Assembly: GCA_000702685.1 (NCBI GenBank)
Contig: JNJD01000006.1
Span: 742,366 to 806,365, forward strand
Length of the DNA: 64,000 nucleotides
DNA from: Lachnospiraceae bacterium AC2028
Lineage (GTDB): Bacteria; Bacillota; Clostridia; Lachnospirales; Lachnospiraceae
Direction: 5' to 3'
Part shown: positions 34,373 through 43,930 of the stretch, in pieces
Numbering within the stretch: position 1 is the first letter of the stretch
Layout of the letters: each line of letters opens with the position of its first letter
Made by a program: the position numbers and the translations under genes
Notes under the pieces: generated by a model
What the model saw: only the letters and a program-made list of their open reading frames with translations
Database searches by the model: none
What the model was told of the DNA's origin: nothing

Positions 34373-36528
34373 GCTATCGAATTCCTCAAATTCTCAGTCC
34401 ACTTTGCAACCATTTCGGGAGCATCAAACCAGTACTCCTGAAGAAGAGGTACCATCTCATATTCAACGATATTGCTCAGGATCTCATCATCCGCACTCTT
34501 GAGATTGGAGAAATAAGAGTGTCCTACGCAGAAGCCTGCGCCGAGAGCGGGATCGTCGGTGATCGCCTGATTGAGTTCCTTGACACAGTTAATAAGAGAT
34601 TCGAACTTGGGTGCACCGAACGATCTCATGTACTGAATGAATCCGTCGGACTCGAAACCGGGCTTCATATCGAAGAATACGAATCTTCTTCTCAAAGCGT
34701 AGTCGATCATCGCGATACTTCTGTCAGCGGTATTCATCAGACCGATGATGTAGATATTTCTGGGAACATTGAATCTCTCTCCCGAATACAGGAGCTGGAG
34801 TTCATTGCCTCTCTTATCGGGCTCTATCAGCATGAAGAGTTCACCGAAGATACGGGATACGTTACCACGGTTGATCTCGTCGATGATGAAGAAGTACTTG
34901 TTATCGGGATCTTCCTGTGCCTTACGGCAGAATTTATAGAATGCGCCGCGCTTTATGTCGAAGCCCATTCCCTTTTCGGAAGGTCTGAAGCCCTCGATGA
35001 AGTCTTCGTAGTTATAGCTCTGGTGGAACTGGATCATCTCAACCCTGTCGGGATCCTTCTCACCGAGCATGGAATATGCAAGACGCTTTGCGGTGAATGT
35101 TTTACCTACGCCGGGAGCGCCTTCGATTATGATGTTCATCTTGTTCTTAACAAGTCTGACAAGCCTGTCATAACCTTCGGGCTGCATATATACATCCTTG
35201 AGGAAATCTTCCTTGGTGTATGCGGGATAATTGAGCATAGCTCCGTCTTCGTTGCCTTCCTTCTCGAAGCCGAAGAGGGAGTTGAGCTTATCAACATAAT
35301 CGGTATAAGGGGTGATATCCGCAAGAACCTTGACGGCAGACTGGAGAGGGATCTCCCAGGTTCCGTTCTGTCCCCAGTTGACGAGTCTGAAGTGCTTGTA
35401 ATCGTCATCGGGCGAATCATCGAATATGTAATCGGAGGTGACAACGCCTCGTCCGAGGATCTCATTGTCTCCCTTTCTTACGAAGATGACATCTCCGGGC
35501 TTGATGCCGTTAACGAACTGCCAGGCCGAATATGAAGAGAACTTGAAGGGCTTGGTCGGATCGATCTTGGCCATCATGGCCTGTCTTACTTCTTCCTGGG
35601 AATCATAGGCTCTGAGATCGCCGGTAGCGCCCCATCTGATAGCCATGATGCCCTTCTTGTAGAACATATCCCATCTCTCGGAGAACTGTCCGGGAGCGAA
35701 CATCCAGTAGCGGATGGTATTTACGTCGTCATCGGGAAGACCGGTACCCTTGGAGTACTTCTCTCCGACTCTTGCAAGTCTGTTCTGGCCCTCGGAAGCC
35801 TTCCATGCCTGATATACGAGCTCGGGAATATTTCTGAACGGAACCCTGCCCTCGTTGATGAGCGAATAAACCCTGTCAAGGATCTCAAAATAGCTTCCCG
35901 AAGGGATATCATCCACGATCTCGGGGAACTGTGCGGCTTCCTCTGCGGGAATGATGCCGGACTTAAGGAGATACCAGATGATGGAGTAATCTATGGGCAT
36001 GAAGACCTCGGGTGCCATCCAGTAAAGACCCTTGGTTATCTTGATGTTACCGTTACCCTTGACCTTGAGACAGATATCGAAATATTCACCCAGTGCCGCT
36101 CTGTTCTGGGGAGTGGGTGACTGGGCATAATTCTCGGCTCTTTCGAAGAATGTCCAGAGACGGTCGATATCGTTCATATCTCTCTGGTCGTTGAATCTGT
36201 AGAAAGTGGTATCCAGATCGTTAAGAACGGGAATTGAATCAAAGAATGAAGGGATCTCGGCACCGACACCGATGTTGACGGCGAGTCCGCTCATTATCTT
36301 CATTCTGGTGTCAACAGGCATTCCCAGTCTGTTGAAAAGACCGAATACGGTGAAGGGATCGAGGTCGAACAGCTCATTGTAAAGCTCGAGTATAGGCATA
36401 GCGATATTGGCCTTCGCGTATGTCTTCTTGAGTCTGTCGACAAGTTCTCTTCTGTCAGTCTTGTATCTCAGAAGAGCAACACCCATCTCCTTGTAATAAT
36501 TGATCCAATCAAGATTAAGCCCGTCCAT
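34369..36528 (-). CDS. mcrB: McrB-like AAA+ ATPase/GTPase with EVE-like DNA-reading domain
   Basis: A 719-residue motor of a type IV (modified-DNA) restriction system. The N-terminal helical region (about 1-245) is followed by an EVE/PUA-like domain (about 265-390, from YWMFAPGQ through KPGDVIFVRKGDNEILGRGVV), which in relatives flips and reads modified bases. The AAA+ domain (about 430-719) has Walker A GAPGVGKT, Walker B FFIIDEINRG and sensor motif MNTADRS. A good AGGAGG site precedes the ATG. The partner McrC downstream lacks its nuclease, so cleavage is doubtful unless another nuclease is recruited. The gene is divergent from a MATE exporter. Confidence 0.9.
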   Translation of the reverse strand: MDGLNLDWINYYKEMGVALLRYKTDRRELVDRLKKTYAKANIAMPILELYNELFDLDPFTVFGLFNRLGMPVDTRMKIMSGLAVNIGVGAEIPSFFDSIPVLNDLDTTFYRFNDQRDMNDIDRLWTFFERAENYAQSPTPQNRAALGEYFDICLKVKGNGNIKITKGLYWMAPEVFMPIDYSIIWYLLKSGIIPAEEAAQFPEIVDDIPSGSYFEILDRVYSLINEGRVPFRNIPELVYQAWKASEGQNRLARVGEKYSKGTGLPDDDVNTIRYWMFAPGQFSERWDMFYKKGIMAIRWGATGDLRAYDSQEEVRQAMMAKIDPTKPFKFSSYSAWQFVNGIKPGDVIFVRKGDNEILGRGVVTSDYIFDDSPDDDYKHFRLVNWGQNGTWEIPLQSAVKVLADITPYTDYVDKLNSLFGFEKEGNEDGAMLNYPAYTKEDFLKDVYMQPEGYDRLVRLVKNKMNIIIEGAPGVGKTFTAKRLAYSMLGEKDPDRVEMIQFHQSYNYEDFIEGFRPSEKGMGFDIKRGAFYKFCRKAQEDPDNKYFFIIDEINRGNVSRIFGELFMLIEPDKRGNELQLLYSGERFNVPRNIYIIGLMNTADRSIAMIDYALRRRFVFFDMKPGFESDGFIQYMRSFGAPKFESLINCVKELNQAITDDPALGAGFCVGHSYFSNLKSADDEILSNIVEYEMVPLLQEYWFDAPEMVAKWTENLRNSIA

Positions 36529-36564
36529 AAATACCCCTCCTGAATTAAATAATTAGGTTTAAAC

Positions 36565-36618
36565 AGTATAACATTTTTATCAACGGATTGCACCAAAAAA
36601 CCGAGTTTATGGTATCAT
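36565..36618. promoter_or_regulatory. Divergent promoter region between mcrB and the MATE gene
   Basis: On the plus strand TGGTATCAT (extended -10 TATCAT at 36613-36618) lies 40 bases before the MATE start; a TTGCAC is 19 bases upstream of it. On the minus strand a TATACT (36570-36565) precedes mcrB by about 37 bases, with no good -35. Both assignments are tentative. Confidence 0.4.
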
Positions 36619-36657
36619 CAAAAAGCATGATTTTTTGAAAACAGATACGGAACAGAT

Positions 36658-38061
36658 ATGAAAGACAAAAAAGACTCACCGGATTTTTACAAAAAGGTAT
36701 TTACTTTAGCCCTTCCCATAGCGTTTCAGAGCTTTATAACCATCGGTGTCAATATGCTCGATACCATGATGGTCGGAAGCCTCGGGGACGATCCGCTCAC
36801 GGCAACATCCCTGGCGAACTCCTTTATCAGCGTATTCCAGATCCTATGCATGGGTCTCGGAATGGGAGCTTCGGTCCTTGTCTCCAGATACTGGGGAATG
36901 AAAAAATCGGATGTTCAAGACGCGGAATCGAAAAATGCGGGCAGGGCGCTCAAGCAGACCGTATGCCTCATGCTCAGGCTCAATATCTCGCTTGCCACGA
37001 TCTTCGCACTTCTTACCTGGCTGATCCCGGATATGATAATGAGCACATATTCGGACAAATCCCACATAATCTCACTCGGAGTCAGGTATTTCAATTATTC
37101 GATCGCCACATACTTCTTCGTAGGTCTGTCTCTCGTAATAACGATAGTCTTAAGGAGCATCGGACAGGTGCTCTATCCTCTCCTCGTTTCGATAGGTGCA
37201 TTTGCCGTCAATCTGTGCATGAACTACTGCCTGATCTTCGGTAAATTCGGCTTTCCGCGCATGGAAGTGGCCGGTGCCGCTCTCGGAACCCTTTGCGCAA
37301 GAATATTTGAGTTTGTTTTTATCTTCGGATATCTGGTCTTCTATGACAAAAAGATAGGATTCAGGATAGGGGACCTGTTCATGAAAACAGGCTCTCTTAT
37401 CAAAGAATATATAAGAATATGCATCCCCGTTCTTATCAGTGACGGAATACTCGCATTCGGAACAAACGCGGTGGCTATGGTCATAGGCCATCTCGAAGGA
37501 ACCATTGCTCCCGCAAACGCCATCACGAGCGTGACCCAGCAGCTTAGCACCGTCGTCATTCAGGGCGTAAGCCAGGCCGGTGCGATAGTGACCGGTATAA
37601 CCCTCGGCGAAGGAAACAGGGAAAAGACAATGAAGCAGGGATACCGTTTCTTCAAACTCGGTATCATGCTCGGACTCATATCCGCGGCGTTCATCGTGAT
37701 CTTCAGCGATGCAATAATAGGATTCTATAAAAACGTTACGCCCGAAACCGCAAAGACCGCCAAGGACCTCATGAATGCGATCAGTCTGATCATCGTGTTC
37801 CAGGGAACAAACAGTATCATGACAAAGGGAGTACTGCGCGGAGGCGGAGATACCAAGATGCTCATGCTCACGGACAACATATTCCTGTGGGCACTTGCGA
37901 TCCCTCTCGGGGTGATCGCGGGATTCTATCTGAAGCTTCCCGCATTCTGGATATATATCTGTCTGAAATCAGACCAGATAGTAAAGACAGTCTGGGCATT
38001 CTTAAGACTTCGCAGCGGAAAATGGATCAAAAAGATCTCCACCGGAAATGTGACGGATTAA
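36658..38061 (+). CDS. MATE-family multidrug/cation efflux transporter
   Basis: A 467-residue membrane protein with about 12 helices in two MatE halves. Typical features are the PIAFQSFITIGVNMLDTMMVGSLGDDPL N-terminus with the helix 1 loop, and the second-half ITSVTQQLSTVVIQGVSQAGAI repeat. MATE proteins export drugs or metabolites in exchange for Na+ or H+. The ATG follows AACAGATACGGAACAG without a strong ribosome binding site, 130 bases after the divergent mcrB gene. No regulator is adjacent. Confidence 0.95.
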   Translation: MKDKKDSPDFYKKVFTLALPIAFQSFITIGVNMLDTMMVGSLGDDPLTATSLANSFISVFQILCMGLGMGASVLVSRYWGMKKSDVQDAESKNAGRALKQTVCLMLRLNISLATIFALLTWLIPDMIMSTYSDKSHIISLGVRYFNYSIATYFFVGLSLVITIVLRSIGQVLYPLLVSIGAFAVNLCMNYCLIFGKFGFPRMEVAGAALGTLCARIFEFVFIFGYLVFYDKKIGFRIGDLFMKTGSLIKEYIRICIPVLISDGILAFGTNAVAMVIGHLEGTIAPANAITSVTQQLSTVVIQGVSQAGAIVTGITLGEGNREKTMKQGYRFFKLGIMLGLISAAFIVIFSDAIIGFYKNVTPETAKTAKDLMNAISLIIVFQGTNSIMTKGVLRGGGDTKMLMLTDNIFLWALAIPLGVIAGFYLKLPAFWIYICLKSDQIVKTVWAFLRLRSGKWIKKISTGNVTD

Positions 38062-38073
38062 AATCACCCGATC

Positions 38074-39741
38074 TCAATGCAGCATAACGAACTTCCGCCA
38101 GTTCTCAAGTCCTTCCGGGAACCAGTGGGTATAGTTGTAATCATCTGGATAAAGAAGGAACATCATTCCCATAAACACCGCAGCAAGGCAGAGAAGGCAA
38201 AGGAATGACGACAGCTTATTTCTGTCGGCTGCGGCCATATTCTCGAACGCATATCCGAGCACAAGAAACGCAAGAAGGATCATCACATAATAGATATCCA
38301 TCCTGTATCTTTCCGAGCTTCCGTCTCCGGGAGCCCATCCGATCTGAACCACCGTTATGACGAACGGTATCGCAAAAAGCATTCCCATAAAGAATTTCAT
38401 CCCCGCTTCATCCGCACGCTTTCTGATATTCTTCAAAAACATTCCGAACACGCTCAAAAGGATCGGGAAATTCACAAACGCACTGCCGTAATTAACATAG
38501 GGGAACTCTCCTCTTATCGGGCAGAATCTTATGAAATTATTGAGCAGGCCGTTGACCGTCCTGACGGTGCTGAACGATTCCAGAAAGCTTCCGTAATTGC
38601 TCTGATCGGCACCGGTAAGCTGGTATGCCTGTCCGAATTCGAACGGATTCTCGAATCTCGCGTAGTTATACATCATGAGCAGAATGCCTATGATCACATA
38701 GGGAAGGGCAATGATGCAGATATCGGCGATCATCCTTCGGATCTTCTTCGCATCATCCGACTTCATCCTCTTTTTGATAAATGCGATGCAGAGGGGAATG
38801 AGCACCAGATTGCCGAGTGCCGCGGTAGGTCTGCATCCGAACGCAAGCGCACCGAAAAGAGAACCGAGAACGGCAAAGATCACCTGCTTTTTCCTGTCGG
38901 AAGCATCCGTGAGGAAAATACCGTTCACGAAAAAGAACATGCTCCACACCATCATGCATACCGCCGATGATGTCGCGGTGCAGTAGAGCGCGGGTGTTCC
39001 TATAGAGAAATAAACGCTTATGAACGAAAGGGCCGTCGCAAGCGAGATAAACAAAAGCCCCGGCATCGAGGTGAATCTTTTCTTAACAAGCTGCCTGAAA
39101 AGAAGGAAGATGCCGATTATCGCAAATGCGGCAAAGATCTGCGTTGCGTGATAAGTGGTAAGATCCCCTCCGGTGATCAGATGATAAGGCAGGAAGAGAA
39201 GTATGGCGGGAACAACGCCGAAATACATATAGTATCTGCCCTTGTAATACGCATGGTCCGAATGAACGGATACTCCGGAGACCCATCTCGTATACGGATC
39301 ATAGACATTGTCGAGTTCTTCGAGTCTCGGATCCACGTCGTCATAATCGATATACAGATGTCCGTTTGCAAGCGATCTTGCTACGAGTTCATACTGATTC
39401 CTGTGCTCGGGATACTCGCCGTTATAAGCGGGTGCAGCTCCCATGGGGATCACCGTCGCAAGAATGAGAACACCCATCACGATGATCATTGCGATGTCGG
39501 TGCGCCTGTTTTTTCTTTTATCGTCTCCGTAAGCGGGCATCTCATGCAGGTGCGACCAGGGACGGATCGTGTAAAGATATACCGCTATCATCAGCCACAT
39601 AAGACATCCGGCCGCCTGTAAAAATTTATGCTCACTGAGGAACCGGGCACCAAGGACGAGGATAAGCCCCCACACCAGTCCGGCCGCCACTGCAAAAAGT
39701 TTATATTTCCGGGACCTTAATTTTTCGAGAAAAGATATCAT
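38074..39741 (-). CDS. Polytopic membrane protein resembling GT-C glycosyltransferases
   Basis: A 555-residue protein with about 12 predicted helices. A sizeable extracytoplasmic loop after the third helix carries NGHLYIDYDDVDPRL and the motif YYKGRYYMYFGVVPA. This layout, with acidic residues in the first outer loop, recalls GT-C (PMT/ArnT-like) lipid-linked sugar transferases. The family call is weak: I see no clear DE or DXD signature beyond the acidic run near residue 133. It is convergent with the MATE gene, 12 bases away, and divergent from the flavoprotein gene. The product may modify envelope glycans (inference). Confidence 0.6.
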   Translation of the reverse strand: MISFLEKLRSRKYKLFAVAAGLVWGLILVLGARFLSEHKFLQAAGCLMWLMIAVYLYTIRPWSHLHEMPAYGDDKRKNRRTDIAMIIVMGVLILATVIPMGAAPAYNGEYPEHRNQYELVARSLANGHLYIDYDDVDPRLEELDNVYDPYTRWVSGVSVHSDHAYYKGRYYMYFGVVPAILLFLPYHLITGGDLTTYHATQIFAAFAIIGIFLLFRQLVKKRFTSMPGLLFISLATALSFISVYFSIGTPALYCTATSSAVCMMVWSMFFFVNGIFLTDASDRKKQVIFAVLGSLFGALAFGCRPTAALGNLVLIPLCIAFIKKRMKSDDAKKIRRMIADICIIALPYVIIGILLMMYNYARFENPFEFGQAYQLTGADQSNYGSFLESFSTVRTVNGLLNNFIRFCPIRGEFPYVNYGSAFVNFPILLSVFGMFLKNIRKRADEAGMKFFMGMLFAIPFVITVVQIGWAPGDGSSERYRMDIYYVMILLAFLVLGYAFENMAAADRNKLSSFLCLLCLAAVFMGMMFLLYPDDYNYTHWFPEGLENWRKFVMLH

Positions 39742-39857
39742 TTCAGATACATATCCTTTATATTTATTATTCCAATAGAAAAGTATATCATAGAAACAGC
39801 ATTAACTATCGATCGGATTTCAGATATAGGATTTCCGCTTTTTACGAAAGGAAAGAC

Positions 39858-41075
39858 ATGCCGAAAAAAGTAACGATAATCGGAGGCGGATGCGCCGGAT
39901 GCTTTGCGGCCATAACCGCTGCGGAAAGCGGTGCGAAAGTAACCGTAATAGAAAAGAATCCTTCCCTCGGAAAAAAGATCCTTTCCACGGGAAACGGAAG
40001 ATGCAACTACTGCCATGACAAGGTTTCTTTCGCAGACCTGTTCAGACCCGAAGGCGATGAATTCCTGTCGGAAGTGATGAGCCGTTTTTCTCCGGAAAAC
40101 GTACTGGACAGATTCCGCGACCTCGGCATAACTCCGGTCAATAAAGACGGATACATATATCCGTATTCCGAACAGGCAAGGGCCGTAAGCGATGTGTTAA
40201 AGAGAGCCGTGGCGGAATGCGGAATTGAAGTCATATCCGGAACGGAAGCAGCGGACATAGTCCGAACGGACAGTGGATTTAATGTCATATGTGAAGGAAA
40301 AGAGATCCTCAGCGATTCCATTATCATCACGACGGGAGGAAAGGCAGCCCCCGGCACGGGATCGGACGGGAAAGGATTTGATATATGCAAGTCGCTCGGA
40401 CATAACATCAACCCGCCCGTACCCGCTCTTACCTATCTTGTCATCAAAGATCACCCGTATAAAAAAGCTGCGGGCACACGTCTTTCGGCTAAGGTTTCCG
40501 TAGAAGTGTCGGGTAGGATCCTTTCTTCCGACACAGGGCAGATACAGATAACCAAAAACGGGATCTCAGGAATCCCGGCGTTCAATATAAGCAGATTCGC
40601 ATCCCGCGGACTTTATAACAAAGAGCAGGTCAGAATGCATATAAGACTTGTTCCGGATCTGAGCGACGAACAGCTTAAAGAAGAGATAGTAAGAAGATTT
40701 GACCGCACAGGAACAACTCCGTATGAAGCACTTATCGGTCTGTTCCCCGACACGTTCGCGGACAGCCTGCTAAAAAACGCAGGCATCGATCCCGACAGGA
40801 TTCCCGATAACGGAAGAAAAACCGCGGACAGACTTTACAGATACATTTCCGACATTGCCCTCGAAGTATGCGGGACCGGTGATTTCTCCGACGCACAGGT
40901 CACGAGCGGAGGCATATGCCTTGATGAGATATATCCTTCAACCATGGAGTCCCGGATCGTCCCCGGACTTTACCTTGCGGGAGAGATACTCGATATCGAC
41001 GGAAAATGCGGAGGGTATAATCTCTACTTTGCATGGGCATCGGGATATATTGCCGGTAAAAACAGCGGGACGTAA
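39858..41075 (+). CDS. HI0933/YhiN-family FAD-dependent oxidoreductase
   Basis: A 405-residue flavoprotein. The N-terminal GGGCAGCFAAITAAESGAKV with EKN is the dinucleotide-binding Rossmann motif. GKKILSTGNGRCN is the family-specific motif. The C-terminal LAGEILDIDGKCGGYNLYFAW segment closes the FAD site. This family includes BaiN-type bile-acid dehydrogenases, but most members have no known substrate. AAAGGAAAG precedes the ATG at 39858. The gene stands alone on the plus strand, and its stop overlaps a hairpin that probably terminates the convergent kinase transcript. Confidence 0.92.
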   Translation: MPKKVTIIGGGCAGCFAAITAAESGAKVTVIEKNPSLGKKILSTGNGRCNYCHDKVSFADLFRPEGDEFLSEVMSRFSPENVLDRFRDLGITPVNKDGYIYPYSEQARAVSDVLKRAVAECGIEVISGTEAADIVRTDSGFNVICEGKEILSDSIIITTGGKAAPGTGSDGKGFDICKSLGHNINPPVPALTYLVIKDHPYKKAAGTRLSAKVSVEVSGRILSSDTGQIQITKNGISGIPAFNISRFASRGLYNKEQVRMHIRLVPDLSDEQLKEEIVRRFDRTGTTPYEALIGLFPDTFADSLLKNAGIDPDRIPDNGRKTADRLYRYISDIALEVCGTGDFSDAQVTSGGICLDEIYPSTMESRIVPGLYLAGEILDIDGKCGGYNLYFAWASGYIAGKNSGT

Positions 41076-41086
41076 AAACGCCCCGC
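41065..41086 (-). terminator. Probable terminator for the hybrid kinase transcript
   Basis: A 9-bp stem (GCGGGACGT / ACGCCCCGC, one mismatch) with loop AAAA. On the minus strand it is followed by TGTTTTT. It overlaps the 3' end of the convergent flavoprotein gene, 11 bases beyond the kinase stop. Confidence 0.5.
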
Positions 41087-41096
41087 CGCATTATCA

Positions 41097-43898
41097 TCAC
41101 TTAAGTTTTTCACAGACTGTGCGGTATTCTTCGAAGAATGCTTCGCAGTCTTTTTTTATGAACTCCGTATCCCCGTCCCTTGCGGCAAATTCATGCTGCC
41201 TGGCTCTGTCACTCAGCGAAGCGAGACCTATCGTTGCCATCAGTCCCTTTACGGAATGTGCATCCATTCTGTAAGCATCATAGTCGGATGCATCAAGGTC
41301 CCTGCGAAGCGTCTTGATCATTTTTTCACAGCCGGAGGAGATACTCTCAACTATCTGTGCAAGTATATCTTCATCATCACCCGCATACTGCATCGCCGCA
41401 TCAACATCAAGCCCTTCTATCAGGGAAAGCTTTTTTTCTATCTCCGACATCTCTTCATCTTCGTCACAGTTCTCAGATGACGAAGCATTCGTCTCACCGT
41501 TTTTTCCCGAAAGAACTATCCTGTCTGAAGGAAGCTGTTCTTTCAGCAGCTGTTCAAGCCGTTCGGCATCCAAAGGCTTGGTCAGATAATCCGCAAATCC
41601 GGCATCGATATACATCTTTCTGCTTCCCGCAACGGCATTAGCCGTAAGGACCACAACAGTCGTATCCTTGTTGAGCGAATCCGTGTCGCTGCGTATAAGT
41701 CCAAGAGTTTCAATTCCGTCCGGATTCGGCATCATGTGATCGAGCAGTATAAGGTCGTATTTCTTTTTCCTGCACATGTCTAAGGCTTTGAGTCCGCCGT
41801 CGCACGTATCCGGAACGACTTCCAGACGCTTGAGGAAAAGAGTGACTATCTTAAGATTCGAAGCATTGTCATCGACTGCCAGAATTTTTGCTTCGGGTGC
41901 TGTGAAATCACACGTATCGGTCTTTGATGAAATGCTTTCCGTGTCATTAAGGAAATCCGGATCAAGTGCTTTCCTGTCACATACTCCTACCGGAATGACA
42001 ACCGAAAATTCCGAACCCTCACCGTAAACGCTCGTAACATATATCTTACCGCCCATCGAATCAAGAATGCTCTTTACGATGGACAGTCCGAGTCCCGTGC
42101 CTTCGATATTTCTGTTCACATCCATATCAGCGCGGGCGAAGGCATCGAACAGCGTCTTTCTGTCTTCCTCACGTATTCCTCTTCCGGTGTCTTTGACATT
42201 GAACTTAAGATCAAATCCGCCCGACTCATTGTATTTTCCGCCTATCTCAAGTGTGACAAAACCGGCATCCGTATATTTGATCGCATTGTTGATCAGATTG
42301 ATCAGCACCTGGCGGATACGGAATTCATCGGAGATCTGACCGTTAGGGACTTCGCTGAGTATCGAAACATTCAGGAAGAGTTTCTTTTCATCGGCACGTT
42401 CCCTGAGCATCGGATAGATGTCGCGAAGGAGTGCGGATAATCTGTATTCCGCATTTGTGATCTCCATCTTGCCCGCTTCTATCTTGGAGAAATCAAGAAC
42501 ATCATTAACCAGCATGAGGAGCATCTTGCCGGAAGTCTTCACGCTCCGCGCGTATTCTCCGATCACGGGATCGCTGTTTTCCCTGATGATCATTTCATTC
42601 ATTCCGAGGATCGCATTGATGGGAGTACGGATCTCATGCGACATGCTCGCAAGGAAACGAGTTTTGGCCCGGGACATCTCCATGACCCTCTGTCTTTCCT
42701 CACGGCTTATACGAAGATCATGCATCTGCTGTGCGATGGTAAGCGTAAGAAGGATGGCAAGTCCCAAAAGCATCGGATCGGCATCTTCCAGCATTACAAC
42801 CAGGTGGATCAGGATCAGCTCAACAATGCAGCATGTGAGGAATCCTATAAAGCCTATGGCGGTAAATAAGTATTCGACGGCATATCCCCTTACGATATCC
42901 ACGAACAATACTCCCAGCACAACGACTGTCAGCACTCCAAGAATGATGTTGATGTAGATCAGTGCATTGGGGAAGGAAAGAATATTCGCAAAATGCAGCA
43001 CCGGCCACACGACGGCATCCAAGACGGAAAGGATTATTCCCGCCGCCATGATCTTCTTGTACCTTCCGTGCTGAAGACCGTTCAGATACAAAGCAAGTCC
43101 GAACGGCATAAGAAGACTCATAAAATAATTAAATACGCCGTCTATATGGTAATGCCTGTAAATAAACGGCCAAAGAAGCGAATCGCTCACCGTCCATGCG
43201 GAAATGACAAATACTCCGACGGCACCGTAAAGCATTTCTATCCTCTGCTTATACAGTATTCTCATAGCTATGCCGGCCATGACCGTGACGAAAGAAAACA
43301 GAAGAAGGATCTCCGAAAGGATCAGCGAACGGCTGAAGTTCGTGATCATGAAAGAGACGAGACCGAGTCCGGAAGCTACATGAACATCCCTGTATAACAC
43401 ACCCTGCCTCGATGTTCCGTGCATGACGATCCTGATATCCTTGCCGGAATCCGCGCTGTCAAGCGGAACCAGGAAATAGAACCTCTTTACGACCCCGCCC
43501 GGAATGATGATATCTCTATTTTCGTTAAAATCCTTCCTGAATTCACCGTCTATATATACTTCGACTTCCCTGCTGATGGAGCAGAACAGCCATGAATCAT
43601 CAGAAATGATCTCCGGAAGAACGGAATCCATTAAATAGGTGTCTTCGTTGACATCACTTATTTTATATGTGCTTCCTTCCACATGAGCAGTGCCGTCCGG
43701 ATCGGTAACAGTCCAGCTTGCTATCGTATCGTATCCGTCAAGCACAAGCGGAACATTCTTATCGAGTCTCATATAAACATACAAGCCGATTATCGCAGCA
43801 AGAAGATACACAAATAAGAATATCTTGCCGAAACCGATGATGTGGTCGGACAAAGATACTCTGTTTTCCGAAGAAGCTGAATTATTTCCGTGATCCAT
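41097..43898 (-). CDS. Hybrid sensor histidine kinase (7TMR-DISM type) with receiver and HPt domains
   Basis: A 933-residue membrane kinase. A first helix (about 23-43) and an extracytoplasmic beta-rich sensor (about 44-185) are followed by seven helices (about 190-385), the 7TMR-DISM layout. The HisKA domain carries FLASMSHEIRTPINAI (His near residue 418). The HATPase domain has NLINNAIKYTD, DTGRGI and GTGLGLSI motifs. The receiver has LLLDHMMPNPDG with the phosphate-accepting Asp, and the C-terminal HPt has DAHSVKGLMATIG. It can thus run a full phosphorelay to a separate response regulator, which is not encoded here. It follows the diguanylate cyclase gene by about 32 bases on the same strand and probably acts with it. 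Confidence 0.95.
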   Translation of the reverse strand: MDHGNNSASSENRVSLSDHIIGFGKIFLFVYLLAAIIGLYVYMRLDKNVPLVLDGYDTIASWTVTDPDGTAHVEGSTYKISDVNEDTYLMDSVLPEIISDDSWLFCSISREVEVYIDGEFRKDFNENRDIIIPGGVVKRFYFLVPLDSADSGKDIRIVMHGTSRQGVLYRDVHVASGLGLVSFMITNFSRSLILSEILLLFSFVTVMAGIAMRILYKQRIEMLYGAVGVFVISAWTVSDSLLWPFIYRHYHIDGVFNYFMSLLMPFGLALYLNGLQHGRYKKIMAAGIILSVLDAVVWPVLHFANILSFPNALIYINIILGVLTVVVLGVLFVDIVRGYAVEYLFTAIGFIGFLTCCIVELILIHLVVMLEDADPMLLGLAILLTLTIAQQMHDLRISREERQRVMEMSRAKTRFLASMSHEIRTPINAILGMNEMIIRENSDPVIGEYARSVKTSGKMLLMLVNDVLDFSKIEAGKMEITNAEYRLSALLRDIYPMLRERADEKKLFLNVSILSEVPNGQISDEFRIRQVLINLINNAIKYTDAGFVTLEIGGKYNESGGFDLKFNVKDTGRGIREEDRKTLFDAFARADMDVNRNIEGTGLGLSIVKSILDSMGGKIYVTSVYGEGSEFSVVIPVGVCDRKALDPDFLNDTESISSKTDTCDFTAPEAKILAVDDNASNLKIVTLFLKRLEVVPDTCDGGLKALDMCRKKKYDLILLDHMMPNPDGIETLGLIRSDTDSLNKDTTVVVLTANAVAGSRKMYIDAGFADYLTKPLDAERLEQLLKEQLPSDRIVLSGKNGETNASSSENCDEDEEMSEIEKKLSLIEGLDVDAAMQYAGDDEDILAQIVESISSGCEKMIKTLRRDLDASDYDAYRMDAHSVKGLMATIGLASLSDRARQHEFAARDGDTEFIKKDCEAFFEEYRTVCEKLK

Positions 43899-43930
43899 TT
43901 CATTTCTCTTTCAGGTATATATTGAACGGA

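Noticed and set aside
34351..35535. A 394-codon plus-strand frame opposite mcrB
   Set aside because: Shadow of mcrB, whose AAA+ motifs are unambiguous; the shadow has no recognisable domain.
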